From NCBI RefSeq assembly GCF_024171865.1, contig NZ_JAMTCN010000006.1, positions 147,727 to 211,726 of the forward strand: a stretch of 64,000 bases of DNA. Direction: 5' to 3'. Of the stretch, positions 31,382 through 40,845 are shown in pieces (the stretch's first letter is position 1; each line of letters begins with the position of its first letter). The notes below the pieces were generated by a model. The model was not told the origin of the DNA. It saw only the letters and a program-made list of their open reading frames with translations, and did not search any database. The stretch comes from Prauserella aidingensis. Lineage in GTDB: Bacteria > Actinomycetota > Actinomycetes > Mycobacteriales > Pseudonocardiaceae. The position numbers and the translations under genes were made by a program.

Positions 31382-32791
31382 ATGCGACTTCGGCGTACGG
31401 CACTCGACTGCGACCTGACACCCGAGCAGGTCCTCACAGTGCTGTCCCGTCGCGCGCGCGAACGCGGTCTCGCCGGGCCCGCCGCACTGACCGGCGACTG
31501 GTTCGGCTCCCCCGCCGTCGTCGCACCGTCCGTCCGGCTCGAGCCGGTCACCGGTCTCGCCGACGCCCTTGCCACGCCGTCCGACCTCCCTGCCGGTACC
31601 GACGGTTCCGGCAAAGTGGACCCCGACGTCCCACCCGGCGCGGTCGGTGGCGGCTGGTTCGGTTACCTCTCCTACGACCTGTCCGACCCGTCGCGGCGCC
31701 GCGGCCCGCTACCGCCCGCCGTCTGGGGCTGGGCAGGCCACGTGCTGCGCCTCGACACCGACGGGCGCTGGTGGTTCGAAGCACTCGACGGCACCCCCGG
31801 AGGTGACGTCGACGCCGACGAGTTCCGCGACCTGCTCACGCCCGGCGCGACCACCGCGGACCCCGCCCACACCTGGCACGCGACGTCGCTCGACCGGCCA
31901 CCCCGCGCCGATCACGAACACGCCGTCACCGAGTGCGTACGCGCCATCGGGGCGGGCGAGGTGTTCCAGGCCAACATCTGCACCCGCTTCACCGGCACGT
32001 TCGACGGCTCTCCGCTCGCACTGTTCACCGAGGGCGCCCGCCGGCTGCACCCGGCCCGCGCCGCCTACCTCGCCGGCGACTGGGGCGCGGCCGTGTCGAT
32101 GTCGCCGGAACTGTTCGTCGCCCGGCACGCCGCGACGGTCCGGTCCACCCCGATCAAAGGCACCCGGCCTCGACGCGGCCCGGAGGACGACCAGGGTGCC
32201 CGGCTGCTCCGCGAGTCGGTCAAGGACGTCGCCGAGAACGTGATGATCACCGATCTGGTGCGCAACGACCTGGGCCGCGTGTGCGAGACCGGCAGTGTGC
32301 GCGTGCCGGAGCTGCTCGCCGTCCGGCCCGCGCCGGGCGTGTGGCACCTCGACTCGACGGTCGTCGGCACCCTCCCCGCCTGCACCGGCGACACGGAGCT
32401 GTTGCGCGCGGCGTTCCCTCCCGGCTCGGTCACGGGCGCGCCGAAGATCCGTGCGCTGGACCTGATCGCCGAGCTCGAGCCGGTGCCGCGCGGGCTCTAC
32501 ACGGGAGCCGTCGGCCTGGCCTCGCCGGTCGCGGGCACGGAACTCAACGTCGCGATCCGCACCTTCGAGATCGCGGCGGGCGAGGTGCACGTCGGCGTCG
32601 GCGGCGGCATCACGGCCGACTCCGACCCGCGCGCCGAATGGAACGAATGCCTCGACAAGGCCGCCCCGCTGGAAACGCTGCTGGCCTCGCCGCCCGGCGA
32701 CGTCACCGACCGCGAACAGTCCCCGCCACCCGCCGACGCCGACGAGCGCGGCCCGGGTCAGTCCGCGCGCGCCGCCACGACGGCGTCGTAG
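31382..32791 (+). CDS. pabB: Aminodeoxychorismate synthase component I
   Basis: A 469-aa chorismate-utilising enzyme supplying 4-amino-4-deoxychorismate for folate. The motif PIKGTRPRRG near residue 256 contains the Lys that distinguishes PabB from anthranilate synthase TrpE (PIAGT). Also seen are ENVMITDLVRNDLGR, PPGSVTGAPKIRAL and VGVGGGITADSDP. No PabA partner is fused or adjacent. ATG 31373 is an alternative start. Its last 34 bases overlap the 3' end of rsmI on the other strand. Confidence 0.9.
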   Translation: MRLRRTALDCDLTPEQVLTVLSRRARERGLAGPAALTGDWFGSPAVVAPSVRLEPVTGLADALATPSDLPAGTDGSGKVDPDVPPGAVGGGWFGYLSYDLSDPSRRRGPLPPAVWGWAGHVLRLDTDGRWWFEALDGTPGGDVDADEFRDLLTPGATTADPAHTWHATSLDRPPRADHEHAVTECVRAIGAGEVFQANICTRFTGTFDGSPLALFTEGARRLHPARAAYLAGDWGAAVSMSPELFVARHAATVRSTPIKGTRPRRGPEDDQGARLLRESVKDVAENVMITDLVRNDLGRVCETGSVRVPELLAVRPAPGVWHLDSTVVGTLPACTGDTELLRAAFPPGSVTGAPKIRALDLIAELEPVPRGLYTGAVGLASPVAGTELNVAIRTFEIAAGEVHVGVGGGITADSDPRAEWNECLDKAAPLETLLASPPGDVTDREQSPPPADADERGPGQSARAATTAS

Positions 32792-33585
32792 AGCTCCTTC
32801 TTCGACACGCCCGTCTCCTTCGCGACCTCCGCGGCGACGGTCTTGAGCCGCTCCCCCGCCTCGACCCGGCGCGTCACCTCGCCGACCAGGTCGGCGACGC
32901 TCACGTCCCGCGGCGCGGCACCCGCGAGCACGACGGTGATCTCCCCGCGCACGCCGTCGGCGGCCCACTCGGCCAGCTCGGCGAGCGTGCCGCGGCGCAC
33001 CTGTTCGTACGTCTTCGTCAGTTCGCGGCAGACGGCCGCGCGGCGGTCCGGCCCCAGCCGCTGCGCCGCGTCGGCCAACAGCGAGGCCAGCCGGTGCGGC
33101 GATTCGAAGAACACGGTCGTGCGCTTCTCCTCGGCCAGCTCGTCGAACCACCGGGCGCGTTCACCGGGCTTGCGGGGAGCGAATCCGTCGAAACAGAACC
33201 GGTCCGGAGCGAGTCCCGACAACGCCAGCGCCGTGGTCACCGCCGACGGCCCCGGCACGCAGCTGACCGGCAGGTCTTCCTCGGCGCACGCCGCGACGAG
33301 GCGGAAGCCGGGGTCGGACACGCTCGGCATTCCCGCATCGGTCACCAGCACCACGACCTCGCCCTCGCGCACGGCGTCCAACAGCTTCGGCAACCGTGCG
33401 CTCTCGACGTCCTCGTAGAAGCTGACGACCTTCGCCGTCGACGCGACGTCGAGTGCCGTGGCCAGTGACCGCAGCCGGCGCGTGTCCTCGGCGGCGATGA
33501 CGTCCGCGGTTCGCAGCGCCTCCGCGAGGCGGGGACTGGCGTCACTGCGGTCGCCGAGCGGCGTCCCGGCGAGGATCAACGGCAT
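32758..33585 (-). CDS. rsmI: 16S rRNA cytidine-1402 2'-O-methyltransferase
   Basis: A 275-aa SAM-dependent methyltransferase of the tetrapyrrole-methylase fold acting on the ribosomal decoding centre. LILAGTPLGDRSDASPRL at the N-terminus, AEDTRRLRSL, VTDAGMPSVSDPGF, CVPGPSAVTTALALSGL and the C-terminal helical region KETGVSKKELYDAV are typical. The pair rsmI/pmt, divergent, corresponds to Rv1003/Rv1002c. Confidence 0.95.
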   Translation of the reverse strand: MPLILAGTPLGDRSDASPRLAEALRTADVIAAEDTRRLRSLATALDVASTAKVVSFYEDVESARLPKLLDAVREGEVVVLVTDAGMPSVSDPGFRLVAACAEEDLPVSCVPGPSAVTTALALSGLAPDRFCFDGFAPRKPGERARWFDELAEEKRTTVFFESPHRLASLLADAAQRLGPDRRAAVCRELTKTYEQVRRGTLAELAEWAADGVRGEITVVLAGAAPRDVSVADLVGEVTRRVEAGERLKTVAAEVAKETGVSKKELYDAVVAARAD

Positions 33586-33628
33586 ACCGCGAGGCTATCC
33601 GGCACGCGTCCCGCCGACCCCGCGGCCG

Positions 33629-33682
33629 CGCCCCCAAGGGCACCTTGGTCGCATTCAATGCAACCAAGGTGCCCCGGGGGCG
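33629..33682. repeat. Large palindrome in the rsmI/pmt divergent promoter region
   Basis: GGGCACCTTGGTCGCATT (33638-33655) and its complement (33657-33674, one mismatch) form an 18-bp hairpin with almost no loop. Outside it CGCCCCC and GGGGGCG (33629-33635, 33676-33682) also pair. It sits between two divergent genes, so it is not a simple terminator. Confidence 0.85.
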
Positions 33683-33740
33683 TTTCGACACCGACACGGC
33701 TGCACGGGGCTCAACACCGCCGGCCGTAAGATCGGCCTCC

Positions 33741-35297
33741 GTGACCGCCGTACTGCCGCGACCGCACCGCGCCGGAACCGGTCCGGCCGGGCAACCGCCG
33801 TCGGATCGCGAGGCCGCGCTGCTCGGCACCCCGATGCCCGCCGACCGCATGCGCGCCCTGTGGGTCACGCTCGTCATCACCACCGTCGGCGGCGTCGTGC
33901 GGCTGTGGAATCTCGGCCACCCCACCGACGGCGGGTCCCCGGTCTTCGACGAGAAACACTACGTCCCGCAGGCGTGGCAGATGCTGCGCAACGGCGGCTA
34001 CGAGGACAACTACGGCTACGAACTGGTCGTCCATCCGCCGCTGGCGAAGCAGCTCATGGCGATCGGCGAGTGGCTGCTGGGCTACAACGGCTGGGGCTGG
34101 CGGCTCACGGCGGCGCTCGCGGGCACGCTGATCATCCTGCTGGTCGTCCGCATCGCCCGGCGGCTGACGCGGTCGACGCTGCTCGGCGCGATCGCGGGCA
34201 TCCTGGTCATCTGCGACGGCGTACTGCACCTCCAGTCGCGGATGGGGATGCTCGACATCTTCCAGGCCCTGTTCGTCGTCGCGGCGTTCGGCTGCGTGCT
34301 GATCGACCGCGACCAGGTGCGGGAACGCCTCGCGACGGCCGTCCGGGAGGGCTGGGCGTGGAACACCCCGTTCGGCCCGCGGCTGGGGTTCCGCTGGTGG
34401 CGGTTCGGGGCGGGCGTGATGCTCGGACTGGCCACGGGCATCAAGTGGTCCGGCATGTACTGGGTGATCGCGTTCGGCCTGCTGACGATCGCGTTCGACG
34501 TCGCCGCCCGGCGCACCGCGGGCGTCGCCCGGCCGTGGACGGGCATGCTGCGCCGCGACCTGGCTCCGGCGCTGTGGAGCATCGGCGTGATCTCCGTGCT
34601 GGTGTACCTGTCCACCTGGTGGGCGTGGTTCGCCTCCGAGACGGCGACGGACCGGCACTACGCCGAGATCAGCGGCGACGGCTCGCTGGCGTTCCTGCCG
34701 GATGCACTGCGCAACCTGGTGCTGTACACGCTGAACGTCCTCGACTTCCACAGCAGCCTGGCCACGCCCGACGGCGATCCGCACCCGTGGGAGTCGAAGC
34801 CGTGGACGTGGCCGATGGGCCTCCGGCCGATGCTGTACCACCACGAGTCCGGTGGTCATATCGACGGCTGCGGGCAGAGCGACTGTGTCCAGGCGACGAT
34901 GCTCATCGGCACCCCCGCGATGTGGTGGCTCGCGCTGCCGGTGCTGGGCTGGGGCCTGTGGCGGACGGTCTTCCGCGCCGACTGGCGGTACGCCGCCGTG
35001 CTCGTCGGCTACGGTGCGGGCCTGCTGCCGTGGTTCGTGAACCTCGACAGGCAGATGTACTTCTTCTACGCCACGCCGCTGGCGCCGTTCCTGATCCTCG
35101 GCATCACACTCGTGCTGGGCCACCTGCTCGGCCGCGCGCACGCCGGGTTCGAACGCCGGGGCACGGGACTGCTCGTGGTGTCGCTGTACACGGGCCTGGT
35201 CGTGGCGAACTTCGTGTGGCTGTGGCCGATCCTCGTCGGTGAGCCGATCACTCCGGAGCGGTGGAACGCGGAGCTGTGGCTTCCGTCCTGGCGGTGA
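33741..35297 (+). CDS. pmt: Dolichyl-phosphate-mannose-protein mannosyltransferase Pmt
   Basis: A 518-aa GT39-family membrane enzyme that transfers mannose from polyprenyl-phosphomannose to Ser/Thr of exported proteins. It has about ten membrane segments, the first at about residues 34-50 (LWVTLVITTVGGVVRLW), and the acidic catalytic motif DEKHYVPQ in the first outer loop. The protein is homologous to Rv1002c. GTG 33741 gives the normal length; the frame is open further upstream through the palindrome, but that part is unlikely to be coding. Its 3' end overlaps yhhN by 50 bp on the opposite strand. Confidence 0.94.
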   Translation: MTAVLPRPHRAGTGPAGQPPSDREAALLGTPMPADRMRALWVTLVITTVGGVVRLWNLGHPTDGGSPVFDEKHYVPQAWQMLRNGGYEDNYGYELVVHPPLAKQLMAIGEWLLGYNGWGWRLTAALAGTLIILLVVRIARRLTRSTLLGAIAGILVICDGVLHLQSRMGMLDIFQALFVVAAFGCVLIDRDQVRERLATAVREGWAWNTPFGPRLGFRWWRFGAGVMLGLATGIKWSGMYWVIAFGLLTIAFDVAARRTAGVARPWTGMLRRDLAPALWSIGVISVLVYLSTWWAWFASETATDRHYAEISGDGSLAFLPDALRNLVLYTLNVLDFHSSLATPDGDPHPWESKPWTWPMGLRPMLYHHESGGHIDGCGQSDCVQATMLIGTPAMWWLALPVLGWGLWRTVFRADWRYAAVLVGYGAGLLPWFVNLDRQMYFFYATPLAPFLILGITLVLGHLLGRAHAGFERRGTGLLVVSLYTGLVVANFVWLWPILVGEPITPERWNAELWLPSWR

Positions 35298-35967
35298 GCC
35301 TGCCCGCGCGGAGCACACCGACCGCCAGCAGCGCCTGACCCGCCAGATACGTGATCATCACCCACAGGTCGTGCGCGGGAGGGTCGTACCAGTCGGCGAA
35401 CGCGCCCAGCGCGATGAGCCCGTCCGACACGAAGAACACCGCACCGCCGATCCCGGCGAGCCGACCTGCCCCCGTGGCGAGCACCGCCATCGACGTGAGG
35501 CAGAGGCCGTAGACCGCGACCGGGACGAGCATCCCGCCCGCACCCGGCGCGCAGAGCCCGAACAGCACGCCGAACGCCGCGAGGTATCCCGCCACGGCCG
35601 GAGTGCGCAGCAACGACGCGTGCCGGTACGGCCAGAACGCCACGACATACGTGACTTGGGCCAGCAGGAACCCGCCGACCATGGCCAGGAACGCGACGTC
35701 CCCCGTGAACGCCGCGGGCAGCGTGTCCCCGAGCCACGAGAAGGCCAGCGCCACCGTCACGAACCGCACCGGCCGCGTGCGCTCGGGCGCCGCACACCAC
35801 AACCACCCCGCGAGCAGCGGCATGAGCAGCACCTGAGTCGGCCGCGACAGTACTGCGGGGCCGGTGACCTGCACGACCAGGTGCACAACGGCCACCGCGG
35901 CGTACGCGACGGCGAACACCACGGCCGGCACGACACGACGGGACGGGCCCGCCGGGTTCCGGGTCAC
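35248..35967 (-). CDS. YhhN/TMEM86 family, putative lysoplasmalogenase
   Basis: A 239-aa protein with about eight membrane segments and the family motifs FSWLGDTLPA and FFVSDGLIAL containing the conserved Asp residues. TMEM86B cleaves lysoplasmalogen; whether the bacterial relatives do so is uncertain. Its GTG start overlaps the stop of the kinase gene (GTGA), so it is translationally coupled to it. Confidence 0.82.
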   Translation of the reverse strand: MTRNPAGPSRRVVPAVVFAVAYAAVAVVHLVVQVTGPAVLSRPTQVLLMPLLAGWLWCAAPERTRPVRFVTVALAFSWLGDTLPAAFTGDVAFLAMVGGFLLAQVTYVVAFWPYRHASLLRTPAVAGYLAAFGVLFGLCAPGAGGMLVPVAVYGLCLTSMAVLATGAGRLAGIGGAVFFVSDGLIALGAFADWYDPPAHDLWVMITYLAGQALLAVGVLRAGRLTARTEATAPRSTAPE

Positions 35968-37649
35968 CGCGAGCGCGGCACGATCTGCGTCACCGGTCCG
36001 TCGGCGGACGCACCGATCCGGGAGAGCCAGCCGCCGACCTCCCGCTCCACGGCGTCGAGCGTAGGCCGGTTCCGCGGCTGCGGATCCAGCGACGCCCGCA
36101 GCAGCCGGGCGTGCACGCTCTGCCGGGGCAGGTGGCTCGCCGGTTCGGAGCGGGCTGCGGCCATCAGCGCGGCCATCGGCGTCTCTCGGGTGCCGCGCGG
36201 CGGATGTCCGGACAGCGCGTAACTGACGGTCGCGGCGAGCTGCCAGGCGTCCGAGGCCGGGGTGGCGGTCGACCCCTCCGCGATCTCCGGTGCCGTGTAG
36301 TCAGGGGTGCCGATCATCATGCCCGTGGCGGTCAGCTTCGCGTCGCCGGCGCTGCGGGCGATGCCGAAGTCGATCAGGTGCGGCAGGCCCTGCGGGTCGA
36401 GGATGACGTTCGACGGCTTCATGTCGCGGTGCAGCACGTCCTTCTCGTGCGCCGCCGACAGCGCGCCCGCGAGCGTCGCCCACAGTTTGCCCGCGGACAT
36501 GTCGTCGAGCGCACCGCCCGTGTCGACCGTGTCGGCCAGCGACCGGCCTTCGAGGTACTCCATGACCAGCGCCATGCCGTCGTGTTCCTCGACGAGGTCG
36601 TAAACGCGCACGCAGTTGGGATGCGACAGCATCGCCAGCGCGCGGGCCTCGCGCCGCATGCGCTCCTGGGTCTCCTGGTCGGTGACGTGCGCGATCTTCA
36701 GCGCGACCGTGCGGCCCAGCTGGGTGTCCCGCGCCTGCCACACGGTGCCGAACCCGCCCTGGCCGAGCTTGCGGATGCGCTCGAACCGGCCGTCCGACCC
36801 GTTCGACGCCGCAGGCACGGCCGCGGCCGCTGCCATCGGCGGGGACGGCGCGACGGCCGTGGGCGCGTACTGCCGCTGCGGCGGTTCGGGTTCCGGCCGC
36901 CGCTGGGGTTCGGGACGTGGTTCGGGCCGCGGGGCCGGCCGGGGTTCCGGCGGCGCGTCCGACCGCTGGATCGTCGACCAGCTGGGAGCGCCGACGATCG
37001 CCACCGGGATGATCCCGAGGATCACGGCGGGCAGGAAGCCCAGCCACAGGTGGATGGCGGTGTTGGCCTCGACGCCCGCCGACAGCAGGACGAAGGCGAC
37101 GTACGAGCCCCAGACGAAGCGGCCCGGCCACTTCGGCCCACGGCGCAGCGCGACCCGGCCGAGCAGCATGACCGCCAGCAACGTCAGGATCGGCAGGCCG
37201 ACCAGGCCGCCCAGGTAGTAGCCGTAGGCCAGCGAGTCGCCGGACGGGTAGAACAGCGTCTCGTAGATGTTCTGCCCGCCGCCGAGGTACTCGGTCTGCG
37301 GGCCGACGAAGCAGTACTCCCGCGACATGTTCGCGACGTCGGTCGGGGTCAGCCCGCCGGTACCGCCCGCGAAGACGTCGCGGTAGATGCCGGAGACGCC
37401 CGTCGCGAGCAGCCACGGCATCAGCAGCACCGTGACGAGGGCGATGGCGCCGATGGCGATCAGTGGGGCGCCGGTGTAGCGGTTGCCCGTGAACTTGCGG
37501 ACGATCGCGATGACCAGCGCGCCGAACACGGGCCACAGACCCATGAGCAAGCCCGCCATGCTGGTCGCCCACACCCAGTCGCCGGGGCAGAACCCGGGCT
37601 GGAAGATCCGGTACGCCAGCGACAACAACGAGCCAGCGATCGATTCCAC
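35964..37649 (-). CDS. Ser/Thr protein kinase with N-terminal membrane domain
   Basis: A 561-aa protein. Residues 1-230 contain about six membrane segments and an outer loop with Cys (ANMSREYCFVGPQTEYLGGG). A linker of about 60 residues rich in Pro, Glu and Arg follows. The C-terminal kinase domain has LGQGGFGTVW near 293, ALKIAH, HRDMKPSN near 406, DFGIARSAG near 425 and TAPEIAEG, so it should be active. This order is the reverse of PknB-type kinases, whose kinase domain is N-terminal. GTG 37649 follows GGAGG. It is coupled to the YhhN-type gene downstream. Confidence 0.9.
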   Translation of the reverse strand: MESIAGSLLSLAYRIFQPGFCPGDWVWATSMAGLLMGLWPVFGALVIAIVRKFTGNRYTGAPLIAIGAIALVTVLLMPWLLATGVSGIYRDVFAGGTGGLTPTDVANMSREYCFVGPQTEYLGGGQNIYETLFYPSGDSLAYGYYLGGLVGLPILTLLAVMLLGRVALRRGPKWPGRFVWGSYVAFVLLSAGVEANTAIHLWLGFLPAVILGIIPVAIVGAPSWSTIQRSDAPPEPRPAPRPEPRPEPQRRPEPEPPQRQYAPTAVAPSPPMAAAAAVPAASNGSDGRFERIRKLGQGGFGTVWQARDTQLGRTVALKIAHVTDQETQERMRREARALAMLSHPNCVRVYDLVEEHDGMALVMEYLEGRSLADTVDTGGALDDMSAGKLWATLAGALSAAHEKDVLHRDMKPSNVILDPQGLPHLIDFGIARSAGDAKLTATGMMIGTPDYTAPEIAEGSTATPASDAWQLAATVSYALSGHPPRGTRETPMAALMAAARSEPASHLPRQSVHARLLRASLDPQPRNRPTLDAVEREVGGWLSRIGASADGPVTQIVPRSR

Positions 37650-37840
37650 CTCTCGCGCCTCCGTGCCTGTCGCTGATGACGTCCTCGGCCCACGGGCCTG
37701 CCGGTGCACAGTATGTCGGCCGCCGTGGCCGCGGGCGCATCCGCCTCGCCGGGCGTCGCTCTGGTGCAGCGCACATGCAACGTCCTACGGTCGAGAGTCG
37801 AAGACTCAGCGCAGAGCACAAGGCACGAAGGAGAGCCGCG

Positions 37841-39721
37841 ATGGGCGCGTACGCCGACACCTACGAGCGCAGCATCAACGACCCGGAGGGTTTCTGGCTC
37901 GACGCCGCCCGCGGAGTGACGTGGACGAAGGCACCCACGAAGGCTCTGGACGACTCCCGCGCCCCGCTGTACCGCTGGTTCCCCGACGGTGAACTGAACA
38001 CCGCCCACAACGCGCTCGACCGGCACGTCGACGCGGGCCGCGGCGAGCAGGCCGCGCTGATCTGGGACTCGCCCGTCACGTCGTCGCAGCGCACCTACAC
38101 CTACGCCGAGCTGCGCGACGAGGTGGCCCGGTTCGCGGGCGGCCTCCGCTCCCTCGGCGTCGGGAAGGGCGACCGGGTGATCATCTACATGCCGATGGTG
38201 CCCGAGGCGGTCGTCGCGATGCTGGCGTGCGCACGCCTCGGCGCGGTGCACTCGGTCGTCTTCGGCGGATTCGCCCCGAAGGAACTGGCCGCGCGGGTCG
38301 AGGACGCGAAGCCGACGGCGATCGTCGCGGCCTCCTGCGGCATCGAACCGGGCCGGGTCGTCGAGTACAAGCCGATCGTCGAGGACGCGCTCGCCGCCAC
38401 GGAGCACCAGCCGGACCACGTGGTCGTCCTGCAGCGGGAGGCGAGCCGCGCCGAGCTCACCGGCCGGGACGTCGACTGGGCGGACCTCATGGCCGGCGCG
38501 ACGCCCGCCGATCCGGTGCCGGTCGCGGCGACCGACCCGCTCTACGTGCTCTACACGTCCGGCACCACGGGCAAGCCGAAGGGCGTCGTCCGGGACAACG
38601 GCGGGCACGCCGTGGCGCTGACGTGGTCGATGGGTGCGGTGTACGACATCCACCCCGGCGACGTCTGGTGGACGGCCTCCGACGTCGGCTGGGTCGTCGG
38701 CCACTCCTACATCGTCTACGCGCCGCTGCTGATCGGTGCCACGACGGTGCTGTACGAGGGCAAGCCGGTCGGCACGCCGGACGCGGGCGCGTTCTGGCGC
38801 GTCGTCTCCGAGCACGGGGTGAAGGCACTGTTCACGGCGCCCACGGCGCTGCGCGCGGTCAAGCGCGTCGATCCGGACGCGGGGGAACGGGACAAGTACG
38901 ACCTCGGCGGCTTCACGACGCTGTTCATGGCCGGGGAGCGCCTCGACCCGGAGACGTACCACTGGGCGCACGACAAGCTCGGGGTGCCGGTCGTGGACCA
39001 CTGGTGGCAGACCGAGACGGGCTGGCCGATCGCCGCCAACCTGCGCGGCCTCGAGCCGATGCCGGTCAAACCGGGGTCGGCGACGATGCCGGTGCCGGGC
39101 TGGCACGTGCGGATCCTCGACCAGGACGGCGTGTCCCTCCCCGCGGGCAAGGAGGGCGCGATCGCGATCAGACTGCCGCTGCCTCCGGGCGCGCTGCCGA
39201 CGCTGTGGGGTGACGACGAGCGGTTCAAGGAGGCCTACCTCTCCCGCTACGACGGCTACTACCTCACCGGCGACTCCGGCTACCTCGACGAGGACGGCTA
39301 CCTGTTCGTCATGGGCCGCACCGACGACGTCATCAACGTCGCGGGCCACCGGTTGTCGACCGGGTCGATGGAAGCGGTGCTGGCCGCCCACCCCGCGGTC
39401 GCCGAATGCGCCGTGATCGGCGTGGCCGACCAGCTCAAGGGGCAGCTGCCACGTGGGTTCGTCGTGCTCAAGGCGGGAGTGGACATCGCAGAGGACCGGC
39501 TGCGCGACGAGCTCGTCGAGGCGGTGCGGTCGGAGATCGGCCCTGTCGCCGCGTTCCGGGAGGTGTCGGTCGTGCAGGCGCTGCCGAAGACCCGCTCGGG
39601 CAAGATCCTGCGCAAGACCATGCGCGGCATCGCCGACGGCCGCGACGAGCCGATCCCCTCGACCATCGAGGACCCGGAGGTGCTCACCGCACTGAAGCCG
39701 GTGCTGCGCACCGACGCCTGA
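37841..39721 (+). CDS. prpE: Propionyl-CoA synthetase
   Basis: A 626-aa acyl-CoA synthetase, the same length as E. coli PrpE and similar along its whole length (YERSINDPEGFW at the N-terminus, YTSGTTGKPKG near residue 240, ASDVGWVVGHSYIVYAP, WQTETGWP, GRTDDVINVAGHRL and the acylatable Lys in KTRSGKILRK near 585). It activates propionate, or acetate with less preference, to the CoA thioester through an acyl-AMP. ATG 37841 follows AAGGAG. A strong terminator follows the gene. Confidence 0.9.
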   Translation: MGAYADTYERSINDPEGFWLDAARGVTWTKAPTKALDDSRAPLYRWFPDGELNTAHNALDRHVDAGRGEQAALIWDSPVTSSQRTYTYAELRDEVARFAGGLRSLGVGKGDRVIIYMPMVPEAVVAMLACARLGAVHSVVFGGFAPKELAARVEDAKPTAIVAASCGIEPGRVVEYKPIVEDALAATEHQPDHVVVLQREASRAELTGRDVDWADLMAGATPADPVPVAATDPLYVLYTSGTTGKPKGVVRDNGGHAVALTWSMGAVYDIHPGDVWWTASDVGWVVGHSYIVYAPLLIGATTVLYEGKPVGTPDAGAFWRVVSEHGVKALFTAPTALRAVKRVDPDAGERDKYDLGGFTTLFMAGERLDPETYHWAHDKLGVPVVDHWWQTETGWPIAANLRGLEPMPVKPGSATMPVPGWHVRILDQDGVSLPAGKEGAIAIRLPLPPGALPTLWGDDERFKEAYLSRYDGYYLTGDSGYLDEDGYLFVMGRTDDVINVAGHRLSTGSMEAVLAAHPAVAECAVIGVADQLKGQLPRGFVVLKAGVDIAEDRLRDELVEAVRSEIGPVAAFREVSVVQALPKTRSGKILRKTMRGIADGRDEPIPSTIEDPEVLTALKPVLRTDA

Positions 39722-39727
39722 TGGGAA

Positions 39728-39767
39728 GGTGGGACGAGCCGGCCGTACAGGACCGGCTCGCCCCACC
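39728..39767 (+). terminator. Terminator after prpE
   Basis: Arms GGTGGG-A-CGAGCCGG and CCGGCTCG-C-CCCACC (one internal mismatch, 10-nt loop) begin 7 bp after the stop. Confidence 0.8.
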
Positions 39768-39961
39768 CGGGCGCCCCGCCCGGCGCGCAGCGTCCCCTGG
39801 GCGGGCCACCGCCGGCCGTCCGAACCCGCCGAATCCGCGCCGAAACGGCCACACCGGTCACGGCCCGGTAACGTTTAGCCCATTCGGGGCGACACTCCCG
39901 GGAAGCGGTAATCCCGCGGGAACCGGGAGCGAAGCCGAACCGAACAGGGTGTGAGCGGAAG

Positions 39962-40774
39962 ATGTCCTACCAGCGTTTCGTCGCGCTCGGCGACAGCCTG
40001 ACCGAGGGTCTCGACGACCCGTACCCCGGCAGGCCGATGTACCGCGGCTGGGCCGACCTCGTCGCCGAGCGCCTGGCCTGCGACGAACCGGCGCTCCACT
40101 ACGCCAATCTGGGCGTGCGGGGCAAACGCCTCGATCAGATCGTCGTCGAGCAGGTTCCCGCGGCGGCCGACCTCGAGCCGGACCTGGTCGCGCTGTGCGG
40201 CGGCGCCAACGACCTCATGGCGACCCGCGGCTTCGACCACGAGGTCGTGGCGAACCGGGTGCGCGCCGCGCTGCGACTGCTCACCGACATCGCACCGGAG
40301 GTCGTGGTGTTCACGCTCTCCGACGTGTCCGGGCGGATCCCGCTGGTCCGCTGGATGCGCTCGCGCATCGAGGCGTTCAACGACGCGGTGCGCACCGCCG
40401 CCGACGTCCACGGCGCCCGCGTGGTCGACCTGTGGCCGGACGAGTCCGTCCACGACCTGCGCTACTTCGGCCGGGACCGGCTGCACCTGAGCGAGCACGG
40501 CCATCGGCGGGTCGCCGGACACGTGCTCGACACCCTCGACGTGCGCTACGAGCCGAGCTGGCTCGCCCCGCTGCCGGGCGCACCCCACTCGCCGGGTCCG
40601 CTCTCCCACGCACGCTGGTTCTGGGGTTCGGTGCTGCCGACGGCCCGTACCCGGGTGACGAACCGCCTCACCGGCCGGTGCTCGGGCGACGGGTTCACGC
40701 CGAAGCGCCCGCAACTGCGGCCCGTGCTCGACGACCTACTGTCCGTCGACCGCGACACGCCCCGGCCCGCCTGA
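39962..40774 (+). CDS. SGNH/GDSL-family esterase or lipase
   Basis: A 270-aa hydrolase with block I GDSLTEG (Ser near residue 12), block III GGANDL near 80 and block V DRLHLSEHGH near 172-181, giving a Ser-Asp-His triad. No signal peptide or membrane segment is seen, so it is cytosolic. The last 60 residues are variable. Similar proteins are common in actinobacteria with unknown ester substrates. The intergenic region before it (39768-39961) holds nothing else that I recognise. Confidence 0.85.
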   Translation: MSYQRFVALGDSLTEGLDDPYPGRPMYRGWADLVAERLACDEPALHYANLGVRGKRLDQIVVEQVPAAADLEPDLVALCGGANDLMATRGFDHEVVANRVRAALRLLTDIAPEVVVFTLSDVSGRIPLVRWMRSRIEAFNDAVRTAADVHGARVVDLWPDESVHDLRYFGRDRLHLSEHGHRRVAGHVLDTLDVRYEPSWLAPLPGAPHSPGPLSHARWFWGSVLPTARTRVTNRLTGRCSGDGFTPKRPQLRPVLDDLLSVDRDTPRPA

Positions 40775-40845
40775 GCTCCGGTCGTCGCCGTGCGAGTTGC
40801 CGCCTTCCGGCAATCGCGCGAGCGGCGGCCAGTACGATGACCCCC

